64,000 nucleotides of DNA from Tsukamurella sputi (lineage in GTDB: Bacteria; Actinomycetota; Actinomycetes; Mycobacteriales; Mycobacteriaceae), in contig NZ_VIGV01000014.1 in assembly GCF_007858445.1 (NCBI RefSeq), positions 25,186 to 89,185 of the forward strand, in the 5' to 3' direction. The notes beneath the pieces were generated by a model that was not told the origin of the DNA, searched no databases, and saw only the letters and a program-made list of their open reading frames with translations. Shown one piece after another: positions 55,558 to 63,101 of this stretch; within the stretch, counting starts at the first letter, position 1; each line of letters opens with the position of its first letter. Position numbers and translations under genes: made by a program.

Positions 55558-56919
55558 TCAGGACGGCACGGACGCGCGTGGGGCCACCCACAGGCGATAG
55601 GCGACGGCGAGGGCGCCGAGCCAGACGAAGCCCACCACCAGCGCGACGAGGGTGTCGTGCTCGAAGGCCATCAACACCGTCACGAACAGCAGGAAGGCGA
55701 TGGCGAAGAGCTGTCCGAAGGGCCACATCGGGACGGGGAAGCGCAGCAGGGCGACCTCATCGGCGGGCATCGCGGTGCGCTGGCGGTACTGCGAGAACAG
55801 GATCATCAGCCACACGAAGACCGTCGCGAAGGTGGCGATGGACGCGATCACCACGAAGACGTTCTCGGGGATCAGGTAGTTGAGCAGGACGCCCACGAGC
55901 AGCGCGACGGTCATGATGACCACCGTCATCCAGGGGACACCGTTCGCCGTGGTCCGTCGCATGATCGCGGGCGCCTGGCCCCGCTGGGCCATGCCGAACA
56001 TCATGCGGCCGGCGCCGAAGATGTCGCTGTTGATCGCCGAGAGGGCGGCGGTGATCACCACGACGTTGAGCACGTGTGCCGCGGGTTCGACGCCGAGTGC
56101 CTGGAAGATCTGCACGAACGGGCTGGAATCGCTGTTGATCCGGTCCCACGGGATCACGGCCATGATCACCGCCAGTGCCAGCACGTAGAACAGGCCGATC
56201 CGCACCGGCACCGTGTTGATGGCCTTGGGGATGGTCCGCTCGGGGTCCTGCGCCTCGGCCGCGGTGAGGCCGATGATCTCCGACCCGCCGAACGCGAAGA
56301 CGACCAGCACGAAGCAGCTGAGCCAGCCGCCGAGGCCCGTGGCGAAGAAGCCGCCGTGCGACCACAGGCTGCTCACGCCCTGCGACGTGTCGTGCATGCC
56401 GAAGCCGAAGATCAGCACCGCGACGCCGCCCGCGATCATCGCGACGATGGCGGCGATCTTGACGATCGTCAGCCAGAACTCGACCTCGCCGAAGACCCGC
56501 ACCCGCATCAGGTTCAGGGCGGCGATGAAGAAGATCACCGCGAGCACCCAGATCCACTTCGGCACGTGCGGGAACCACATACCCATGTACACGGCGAACG
56601 CGGTGACGTCGGCGATGCACACGAAGACCATCTCGAAGACGTACATCCAGCCCGTCATGAAGCCGGCCTGCGGGCCGAGCGCGGACGAGGCGTAGTCGCC
56701 GAACGAGCCCTGGGGCCGCCGCACCGCCATCTCGCCGAGCGCGCGCAGCACCAGGTAGATCACCACGCCGCCGATGACGTAGGCGAGCAGCACGGCGGGC
56801 CCCGCCGCCTGGATCGCCGCCGCGGATCCGTAGAAGAGGCCGGTGCCGATTGCCGAGCCGAGCGCGATGAACCGGATGTGGCGCGCGGTGAGGCCGCGGC
56901 GGAGCGGAGTGTCGGTCAC
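55558..56919 (-). CDS. Amino acid permease, APC superfamily
   Basis: 453 residues from ATG 56919 (GTG or other starts not needed). About twelve membrane helices and the amino acid transporter signature at the start, [19 protein letters not shown], followed by [11 protein letters not shown] and a polar stretch [17 protein letters not shown]. It belongs to the AAT/GABA-permease group (LysP, ProY, GabP-type); the specific amino acid is not evident. It imports by proton symport. The gene is single, facing away from dcd. Confidence 0.87.
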   Translation of the reverse strand: MTDTPLRRGLTARHIRFIALGSAIGTGLFYGSAAAIQAAGPAVLLAYVIGGVVIYLVLRALGEMAVRRPQGSFGDYASSALGPQAGFMTGWMYVFEMVFVCIADVTAFAVYMGMWFPHVPKWIWVLAVIFFIAALNLMRVRVFGEVEFWLTIVKIAAIVAMIAGGVAVLIFGFGMHDTSQGVSSLWSHGGFFATGLGGWLSCFVLVVFAFGGSEIIGLTAAEAQDPERTIPKAINTVPVRIGLFYVLALAVIMAVIPWDRINSDSSPFVQIFQALGVEPAAHVLNVVVITAALSAINSDIFGAGRMMFGMAQRGQAPAIMRRTTANGVPWMTVVIMTVALLVGVLLNYLIPENVFVVIASIATFATVFVWLMILFSQYRQRTAMPADEVALLRFPVPMWPFGQLFAIAFLLFVTVLMAFEHDTLVALVVGFVWLGALAVAYRLWVAPRASVPS

Positions 56920-56952
56920 GGAAGAGCAGTATCCCCGATCCGGGGTGCGCGG

Positions 56953-56980
56953 TTGCGCACCACCGTCGTGCCTTTACGCT
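56953..56980 (+). promoter_or_regulatory. Promoter of dcd, probably leaderless
   Basis: TTGCGC (56953-56958) and TACGCT (56975-56980) are spaced by 16 bases. The -10 ends six bases before GTG 56987, with no room for a ribosome site. Confidence 0.45.
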
Positions 56981-56986
56981 GAACCC

Positions 56987-57553
56987 GTGCTGCTCTCCGA
57001 TCGTGACATCCGCGCCCACGTGGAATCCGGCCGCCTGGGGATCGATCCGTTCGACCCGCAGATGGTGCAGCCGTCCAGCGTGGACGTGCGGCTCGACGGT
57101 CTGTTCCGGGTCTTCAACAACACCCGGTACACGCACATCGACCCCAAGCAGCGGCAGGACGAGCTGACCACGCTCGTCGAGCCCGCCGAGGGCGAGCCCT
57201 TCGTGCTGCACCCCGGCGAGTTCGTGCTCGGCTCCACCCTCGAGGTGTGCTCGCTGCCCGACGATCTGGCCGGCCGCCTGGAGGGCAAGTCCTCCCTCGG
57301 CCGCCTGGGCCTGCTGACGCACTCGACCGCCGGCTTCATCGACCCCGGCTTCTCCGGCCACATCACGCTGGAGCTGTCGAACGTCGCGAACCTGCCGATC
57401 ACGCTGTGGCCGGGCATGAAGATCGGCCAGCTGTGCCTGTTCCGGCTCACCAGCCCGGCGGAGAACCCTTACGGCAGCTCGTCGGTGGGCTCGAAGTACC
57501 AGGGCCAGCGCGGCCCGACACCGTCGAAGGCGTACCTGAACTTCCAGAGCTGA
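56987..57553 (+). CDS. dcd: dCTP deaminase (Dcd)
   Basis: 188 residues from GTG 56987, near the 190 of M. tuberculosis Dcd (Rv0321). A dUTPase-type trimer fold with [11 protein letters not shown], the [10 protein letters not shown] segment, the active-site stretch [13 protein letters not shown] (Arg/Ser and Glu), TAGFIDPGF and the C-terminal [13 protein letters not shown]. The M. tuberculosis enzyme both deaminates dCTP and splits dUTP, and the motif arrangement here is the same. It supplies dUMP for thymidylate. Confidence 0.93.
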   Translation: MLLSDRDIRAHVESGRLGIDPFDPQMVQPSSVDVRLDGLFRVFNNTRYTHIDPKQRQDELTTLVEPAEGEPFVLHPGEFVLGSTLEVCSLPDDLAGRLEGKSSLGRLGLLTHSTAGFIDPGFSGHITLELSNVANLPITLWPGMKIGQLCLFRLTSPAENPYGSSSVGSKYQGQRGPTPSKAYLNFQS

Positions 57554-57562
57554 CGTCCCGGC

Positions 57563-59338
57563 TCAGTCGGCCGAATGGCGGCCGCGCCGCGGCGCGGGAT
57601 CCTGCGCGGGCGGGTCGGGCAGCACCGGCGGACGCGGCTGCGGCCGCGGGGGCGCGGGGGTCGGCTCGTCCGGCAGGCGGCGGCGACCGGGTCGCGGTGC
57701 GGACGGCTGCGTCGGTGCCGGACGAGCCGATCCGGCCTCGGATCCCGAGCCGGCGTTCGCCGCGGGCCGGGGCGTCGCCGGACGCGGCGCGACCGGGAAC
57801 TGCCCGGTCGGCGGCGCGACGGGGAGCTGCCCGGTCGGCGGCGCCACGGGAGCGGGCGCCGCGTCCTCGGGGGCCTGCACGGCCGCGACCGCGGCCTTGG
57901 CGGTCCGACGGGGCCGCACGGGGATGTTCTCCGGATCGGCGTCGGGATGGCTCTGTGTGTAGCGCTTCGCGGCTTCGGGGCTCACGGCCACGCGCTTCGG
58001 TTTCGCCAGCAGGGTGGCGATCGCGGTGGTCAGCGGCACGGACAGGGCCAGGCCGATGCCGCCGACGAAGGCGCGCACCAGCTCGATCGCCACGGAATCC
58101 GATGTGAGCACCTGCCCCAGCGGGCGGCCCGCGATGGAGAACAGCAGGAGCAGCGGCAGCGCCGTGCCGACGTACGCGAAGACCAGCGTGTAGACCGTTG
58201 ACGCGATGTGGTCGCGGCCCACGCGCATGGCCGAGAGGAAGGTGCGGCGACGCGAGGACTTCGGCGACAGCTTCGCCAGCTCGAAGGTCGCCGACGACTG
58301 GGTGATCGTCACGTCGTTGAGCACGCCCAGTGCGCCGATGACGAAGCCCGCGAGCAGCACCCCGGACGTCGAGACCGTGGACGCGTAGGCCTGGAGATTC
58401 GTGGTGTCCTCACTGCTCAGGCCCGTGACCTGGGTGGTGATCGTCGCGAGCCAGGCCAGCGCGGCGCACACCGCCAGCGAGCACAGCGTGCCCAACAGGG
58501 CCGCCGACGTCCGCAGCGAGACGCCGTGCGCGAGGTACAGCACCAGGTACAGGATCACTGCGGACGCGACCAGAGCCACCCAGACGGCCGAATGCCCGTC
58601 GAGGATGGACGGCAGCGCGAAGAAGACGATCACCACGCCCGACAGAGCCAGGCCCAGCAGGGCCCGCAGGCCGCGCCACTGCGCCACCGCGATCACGACG
58701 GCCGCGAAGACCAGGCCCCACACCCACAGCGAGACGCCGCGCGCGTAGTCGTAGAAGGCGTAGTTCGACGGTGAGCCCGCCACGCCGCCGCCGTTCCAGC
58801 TCATCATGATCTTCGTACCGGGCGAGAGGTCGGGCTGGCCGGTGCCGGGCGTGGCCGGTCGCGAGACGTCGACGCCCGACGGTGCCGCGTCCGGCGAGGT
58901 CTTGCCGGGCACGGCGGAGACGTTCATCCGCTGCGTGCCGATGGAGAAGACGGTCCACTTGCCCGCGTCGGGGCCCGACGTGATGCGCACCGAGCTGTTG
59001 AGGCAGCCACCGTCGGGATTGAGCACCGGATGCGGCTCGGTATCGCTGAGCTGGCCGTTCCCGGACGGGGAGAAGTTGCAGTCGCCGACGAGCTGTTCGG
59101 AGACCTCGCCCTTCGCGAGTGTCGGCGTCTGCGGACCCGACGGGACGCTGACGCGGATCTGCGAGGGCCACAGCAGCACGACGCCGGCCACGACGAAGAC
59201 CCCGATCAGGCCCAGTAGGCCGATGACGACGCGCGACGCCCACTTGCCGAGCGAGATGTTGCTCAGCGAATGGCTGTGCACGTGCGCCGCGGCGGCATCG
59301 TGATCGTCGTGTTCGTGATCGTCGTGGTCGGCTGTCAC
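57563..59338 (-). CDS. YibE/F-family membrane protein with His-rich N-terminus and Pro-rich tail
   Basis: 591 residues from GTG 59338. The N-terminus (ADHDDHEHDDHDAAAAHVHS, about 3-22) alternates His and Asp. One helix (about 36-58) leads to an extracytoplasmic domain, then about seven helices with the YibE/F core. The C-terminal 150 residues are Pro/Ala-rich and include a repeated PVAPPTGQ unit. The family's function is not established; exporters of small molecules have been proposed. The His/Asp cluster could bind divalent metals, which is inference from composition. Confidence 0.75.
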   Translation of the reverse strand: MTADHDDHEHDDHDAAAAHVHSHSLSNISLGKWASRVVIGLLGLIGVFVVAGVVLLWPSQIRVSVPSGPQTPTLAKGEVSEQLVGDCNFSPSGNGQLSDTEPHPVLNPDGGCLNSSVRITSGPDAGKWTVFSIGTQRMNVSAVPGKTSPDAAPSGVDVSRPATPGTGQPDLSPGTKIMMSWNGGGVAGSPSNYAFYDYARGVSLWVWGLVFAAVVIAVAQWRGLRALLGLALSGVVIVFFALPSILDGHSAVWVALVASAVILYLVLYLAHGVSLRTSAALLGTLCSLAVCAALAWLATITTQVTGLSSEDTTNLQAYASTVSTSGVLLAGFVIGALGVLNDVTITQSSATFELAKLSPKSSRRRTFLSAMRVGRDHIASTVYTLVFAYVGTALPLLLLFSIAGRPLGQVLTSDSVAIELVRAFVGGIGLALSVPLTTAIATLLAKPKRVAVSPEAAKRYTQSHPDADPENIPVRPRRTAKAAVAAVQAPEDAAPAPVAPPTGQLPVAPPTGQFPVAPRPATPRPAANAGSGSEAGSARPAPTQPSAPRPGRRRLPDEPTPAPPRPQPRPPVLPDPPAQDPAPRRGRHSAD

Positions 59339-59347
59339 GCCGCCACC

Positions 59348-60604
59348 CTACTTCTGCTTGTACGAACTCAGGAAGTTGCCGAACCGGTCGAGGGCCTCGG
59401 CCAGGTCACGGGCCCAGGGGAGCGTCACAACGCGGAGGTGGTCGGGCGTGGGCCAGTTGAAGCCGGTGCCCTGGACCAGCAGGATCTTCTCCTGGTTGAG
59501 CAGGTCGAGCACCATCTGCTCGTCGTCGCGGATCTCGTGGACGTCGGGGTCCAGCTTGGGGAAGGCGTAGAGGGCGCCCTTCGGCTTGACGCAGCTGACG
59601 CCGTCGATCGCGTTGAGCTTCTCGAAGGCCACGTCGCGCTGCTCCAGCAGCCGCCCGCCGGGCAGGATCAGGTCGTTGATCGACTGGTAGCCGCCGAGCG
59701 CCACCTGGATCGCGTGCTGCGCAGGGACGTTGGGGCACAGGCGTGTCGACGCCAGCAGGGTCAGCCCCTCGATGAAGCCGGACGCGTGGTCCTTCGGGCC
59801 GGTGAGCACCATCCACCCGGCGCGGTAACCGCAGACGCGGTAGGCCTTGGAGAGGCCGTTGAACGTGCATACCAGCAGGTCCGGGGCGAGTTCGGCGATG
59901 GAGATGTGCTGCGCACCGTCGTAGAGGATGCGGTCGTAGATCTCGTCGGCCAGCACGAGCAGCGAGTGCTTGCGCGCCACCTCGACGATCTGCTGCAGCG
60001 TCTCGCGGGAGTAGACGGCGCCGGTGGGATTGTTCGGGTTGATCACCACGATCGCCTTGGTGCGCGGTGTGATCTTCGCCTCGATGTCCTCCACCGAGGG
60101 ATTCCAGCCGTTCTCCTCGTCGCACAGGTAGTGCACGGGGGTGCCACCGGACAGGCTGGTCATGGCCGTCCACAGCGGGTAGTCGGGCGCGGGGATGAGC
60201 ACCTCGTCGCCGTTGTTGAGCAGCGCCTGCAGCGTCATCGTGATCAGCTCGGAGACGCCGTTGCCGAGGTAGACGTCGCCGATGTCGAAGTACGGGAAGT
60301 CCTGGACCTCCTCGTAGCGGGTCACCACGGCCCGTCGGGCGGAGGCGATGCCCTGCGACTCGCTGTAGCCCTGCGAGGTGGGCAGCGCGTGGATCATGTC
60401 GCGCACGATGGAGTCCGGCGCCTCGAAGCCGAAGGTCGCGGGGTTGCCGATGTTGAGCTTGAGGATGCGGTGCCCCTGGGCCTCGAGCCGAGCCGCCTGT
60501 GCCACCACGGGTCCACGGATCTCGTACAGCACGTTCTGCAGCTTGGCGGACTGCTCGAGCGGCTTGAGTTCGGTGCGGATGTGGGGCACATGCGGTCGGC
60601 TCAT
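59348..60604 (-). CDS. aspC: Alanine/aspartate aminotransferase (AspC/AlaT type)
   Basis: 418 residues from ATG 60604, class I PLP enzyme. ILKLNIGNPATFGFEAPDSI is the substrate site, VVINPNNPTGAVYS contacts PLP, YDRILYDG and FNGLSKAYRVCGYRAGWM carries the PLP lysine. M. tuberculosis Rv0337c (AspC/AlaT, 429 aa) is the nearest in layout, followed there by an iron-sulfur reductase gene. It transfers amino groups between alanine or aspartate and 2-oxoglutarate. It is four bases past a membrane protein gene in the same orientation. Confidence 0.88.
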   Translation of the reverse strand: MSRPHVPHIRTELKPLEQSAKLQNVLYEIRGPVVAQAARLEAQGHRILKLNIGNPATFGFEAPDSIVRDMIHALPTSQGYSESQGIASARRAVVTRYEEVQDFPYFDIGDVYLGNGVSELITMTLQALLNNGDEVLIPAPDYPLWTAMTSLSGGTPVHYLCDEENGWNPSVEDIEAKITPRTKAIVVINPNNPTGAVYSRETLQQIVEVARKHSLLVLADEIYDRILYDGAQHISIAELAPDLLVCTFNGLSKAYRVCGYRAGWMVLTGPKDHASGFIEGLTLLASTRLCPNVPAQHAIQVALGGYQSINDLILPGGRLLEQRDVAFEKLNAIDGVSCVKPKGALYAFPKLDPDVHEIRDDEQMVLDLLNQEKILLVQGTGFNWPTPDHLRVVTLPWARDLAEALDRFGNFLSSYKQK

Positions 60605-60607
60605 GGG

Positions 60608-61630
60608 CTATATCGTCGCAGGCTGCAGCAAATCCTTTTCGCTCACCTCGCCGTTTCCCGACGGTGCGTCGTGTTCCGCACGGTGCTTGGCCGCGCCGAT
60701 CACGAGCAGCGCGTAGCCCACGACGATCCACGCGCCGAGTACCGCGAAGGCCGCTCCCGCTCCCGCGCCGATGAGGCCACCGTCGGCGAAGAAGGCCGCG
60801 CTGCGCAGGGCCGTGCCCGTGGCACCGATCGGCAGGCTCTGGCCGAGGACCGCCCAGACGTGCGGCAGGAACTCCGGCGGCATCGCGATCCCCGCCAGCG
60901 GCATCCCGATCAGCATGAACAGCAGTGCGGCGGGCGCGATGCCGCGGGTGCCGAACAACGAGACCAGGCCGGCGACCGTCGCACCGATGGCGAGCATGCC
61001 CGCGCTCATCGCGAGCCACTGCCCCCAGAATCCGCCGGGCAGCACGCCGATCCACATCGCGGCGCCCACGGCGGCGCCGCCGATGATCGCGGCGCCGATC
61101 GGCAACGCGGCGGCGACGATCTTCGGGTGGCCGCCGATCATCACGGTCGCCAGGGCCAGCACCATGCCGGAGAGGAAGACCGGCATCACGATGGAGCCGA
61201 AGCCGGCACCGCGCGGATCGTCCACCGACAGCGGCGCGACCTCGACGGTCCGCACCTGCCGGCCCTGGGCGAGCGCGGTGGCCATCTGGGTGAGCATCGG
61301 TGCGACGGCGGGCGAGGCGCCGCTGGCGACGACGGCCGTCGATTCGGTGCCGGGGCCTCCGGGTACCAGGCCGCCGTAGACCTCGCGGTCCTTCGCGGCC
61401 TGCTCGAGGGCGGCCTCGGAGCCGTAGGCGTGGACGGTGAAACCGCCCGGCTGCTGCGAGTTCAGGCGTTCCTGGACCTGCGTGACGGCCGCCTGTGGCC
61501 CGACGACGCCGATCGGCAGGTCGTGCGGTTTGCCGTGCGACGCGGGGCCGGTGAACAGTAGGACGATGAGGGGAATGGCGATCGCCAGCGCGGTGAAGAC
61601 CGCGGCCAGCTTGGCGTGCGACGTGCGCAT
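60608..61630 (-). CDS. ABC-2-like membrane protein, TetR-controlled
   Basis: 340 residues from ATG 61630 (GGAGGCTC upstream). One N-terminal helix, an extracytoplasmic domain of about 130 residues with a DLPIGVVGPQAAV segment, then about six C-terminal helices. The form recalls the YhgE/Pip or ABC-2 permease group, but the coiled middle region of the protein at 21353-23341 is missing. No ATPase gene is next to it. It faces a TetR gene with palindromes between, so it is likely a repressed efflux or envelope protein. It ends four bases before aspC begins. Confidence 0.7.
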   Translation of the reverse strand: MRTSHAKLAAVFTALAIAIPLIVLLFTGPASHGKPHDLPIGVVGPQAAVTQVQERLNSQQPGGFTVHAYGSEAALEQAAKDREVYGGLVPGGPGTESTAVVASGASPAVAPMLTQMATALAQGRQVRTVEVAPLSVDDPRGAGFGSIVMPVFLSGMVLALATVMIGGHPKIVAAALPIGAAIIGGAAVGAAMWIGVLPGGFWGQWLAMSAGMLAIGATVAGLVSLFGTRGIAPAALLFMLIGMPLAGIAMPPEFLPHVWAVLGQSLPIGATGTALRSAAFFADGGLIGAGAGAAFAVLGAWIVVGYALLVIGAAKHRAEHDAPSGNGEVSEKDLLQPATI

Positions 61631-61647
61631 GAGAGCCTCCAAGGTAA

Positions 61648-61706
61648 TTCAACGTGTGATGAAACGACGGTACGACCGCGGCGCCCCAGAAGTCAACACA
61701 TGTTGA
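61648..61706. promoter_or_regulatory. Two dyads between the membrane protein and TetR genes
   Basis: TCAACA-CA-TGTTGA (61693-61706) is a perfect 6-bp inverted repeat with a 2-base spacer. TTCAACGTGTGATGAA (61648-61663) has the same half-site TTCAAC with a weaker partner. Both lie between the divergent starts at 61630 and 61728. Confidence 0.55.
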
Positions 61707-61714
61707 AATCCTGA

Positions 61715-61720
61715 TAGGAT
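61715..61720 (+). promoter_or_regulatory. -10 box of the TetR gene
   Basis: TAGGAT fits TANNNT and ends seven bases before ATG 61728. The palindrome at 61693-61706 would lie over the -35 position, which allows repression. Confidence 0.4.
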
Positions 61721-61727
61721 CGTCGGC

Positions 61728-62309
61728 ATGGCGACGGGCAGACGTGCGGGTTCCAGCACCGCGAAGGCGGACATCCTCGAGGCGGCGCGCGAGCTCTTCG
61801 CCGAGGTGGGATACGACCGCGCGACGATCCGCGCCATCGCGGCCCGCGCGGGCGTCGATGTGGCTCTGGTGTCGTACTACTACGGCAACAAGAAGGGCCT
61901 GTTCCGGGGTGTGATGAGCATGCCGGTCGACCCGGAGGAGATCTTCACCGACGCGCTCGAGGGCCCGGTCGAGGGCGTGGGGGAGCGGCTGGCTCGGGCG
62001 GCGCTCACGGTCTGGGAGGGGCCCGACACCTCCGACGCCTTCCGCGCCCTGTTGCGCGCCGCGATCAACGCGGATGAGGGCGCCGCGAACACCTTCGGCG
62101 AGTTCCTGTCGTCGGTGATGATCCCGACGCTGACCACGAACGCGGGGATCGGGATCGAGACGGCACGGGTGGTCGCCAGCACGATGTTCGGGCTGGCTCT
62201 CCTGCGGTACCTGATCGCGGCGCCGCTGTTCGTCCAGCCGTCGCAGGACGAGCTGATCGCGACGTACGGCGCCGCGATCCAGCGGATCGTCGACGGGGGC
62301 GCGGGCTGA
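61728..62309 (+). CDS. TetR-family regulator
   Basis: 193 residues. Helix-turn-helix at about residues 10-55 (DILEAARELFAEVGYDRATI, then ARAGVDVALVSYYYGNKKGLF). The C-terminal domain is helical (TetR_C_17-like ending ATYGAAIQRIVD). Divergent from the ABC-2-like gene; control of that gene and self is inferred from arrangement and the dyads. A 12-bp inverted pair follows the stop. Confidence 0.85.
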   Translation: MATGRRAGSSTAKADILEAARELFAEVGYDRATIRAIAARAGVDVALVSYYYGNKKGLFRGVMSMPVDPEEIFTDALEGPVEGVGERLARAALTVWEGPDTSDAFRALLRAAINADEGAANTFGEFLSSVMIPTLTTNAGIGIETARVVASTMFGLALLRYLIAAPLFVQPSQDELIATYGAAIQRIVDGGAG

Positions 62310-62317
62310 CCCGTCGC

Positions 62318-62382
62318 GAAACCGGCCGAATACTCGCCGACGATCGATATGTGACGCCCCGAGGCGCGAATCGGCCGGTTTC
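62318..62382. repeat. Inverted 12-mers flanking a 41-base loop, convergent gene ends
   Basis: GAAACCGGCCGA (62318-62329) and TCGGCCGGTTTC (62371-62382) are exact complements. They occupy most of the 78 bases between the TetR stop and the stop of the next convergent gene. A bidirectional terminator is the simplest reading, although the loop is long. Confidence 0.5.
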
Positions 62383-62387
62383 TGGAG

Positions 62388-63056
62388 CTAGTCGCGCGGT
62401 GGCAGGATCTCGGTCGGTTCCAGCACTTCGGACTCCGCAGTGGGCGCCGCAGGCGGTACCTGCGGGGCCGCGGGCGGGGCCTGCGGATCCTCGTCGTCGC
62501 CGAGGTTGTGGAAGGCGCGCCCCAGTTCCTCGGAGACGTTGATGATCCGAGCTTTCTTGACCTCGGGCTTGTCGATCTCCTCGGCCACGTACTGCGCGAT
62601 GAACCGTCGGATCTCGGAGTCGACGCTGGCGACGACGCGCACGATCGAGCCGCGGATGGTCCGCGACTCCACGTCGACCCAGACGTCCTTGGGCTTGGGC
62701 GGATCGACCTCGATGCGCAGTTCCAGCGGCGCGGCGGCGCGCACCGTCAGTGGCAGCGTGATCAGGCCGGCCACGTCGTAGCGGATCCGGTCCACTTTGA
62801 GGTCGATGAGCAGGCCTATGCGCAGCGGGATCTTCACCGTGAACGTGATGAGCTCGCCCACCTGGCGGGTGAGCTGAGGCTCGTCGATCTCCACCTGCGC
62901 CCACACCTTGGCCACTCCACCGGGTCCCGACGGGATCGGGCCCACGGTGAAGTCGCCGCCGGCGATGTCGGCGAACGCGGAGCCCACACGCTCCTCGTTC
63001 ACGGCGATCTCGAAGAACCGCCGCCCGAACTCCTCGTAACTCACGTACTCAGGCAC
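62388..63056 (-). CDS. Conserved-looking protein of unknown function
   Basis: 222 residues from GTG 63056. The opening EYVSYEEFGRRFFEIAVN is helical; a beta-rich domain follows (about 45-125: VWAQVEIDEPQLTRQVGELI, IPLRIGLLIDLKVDRIRYD), then a helical segment (about 140-175) and an acidic, Pro/Ala-rich tail to the end. It has no signal peptide or membrane helix. I do not recognise a family. It lies 45 bases past the end of the repeat-tailed gene in the same direction and may share its transcript. Confidence 0.6.
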   Translation of the reverse strand: MPEYVSYEEFGRRFFEIAVNEERVGSAFADIAGGDFTVGPIPSGPGGVAKVWAQVEIDEPQLTRQVGELITFTVKIPLRIGLLIDLKVDRIRYDVAGLITLPLTVRAAAPLELRIEVDPPKPKDVWVDVESRTIRGSIVRVVASVDSEIRRFIAQYVAEEIDKPEVKKARIINVSEELGRAFHNLGDDEDPQAPPAAPQVPPAAPTAESEVLEPTEILPPRD

Positions 63057-63101
63057 GCATACATCCTGCCGCAGAAGTGATAGCCACTCAGGGAGCTTCG
63101 A

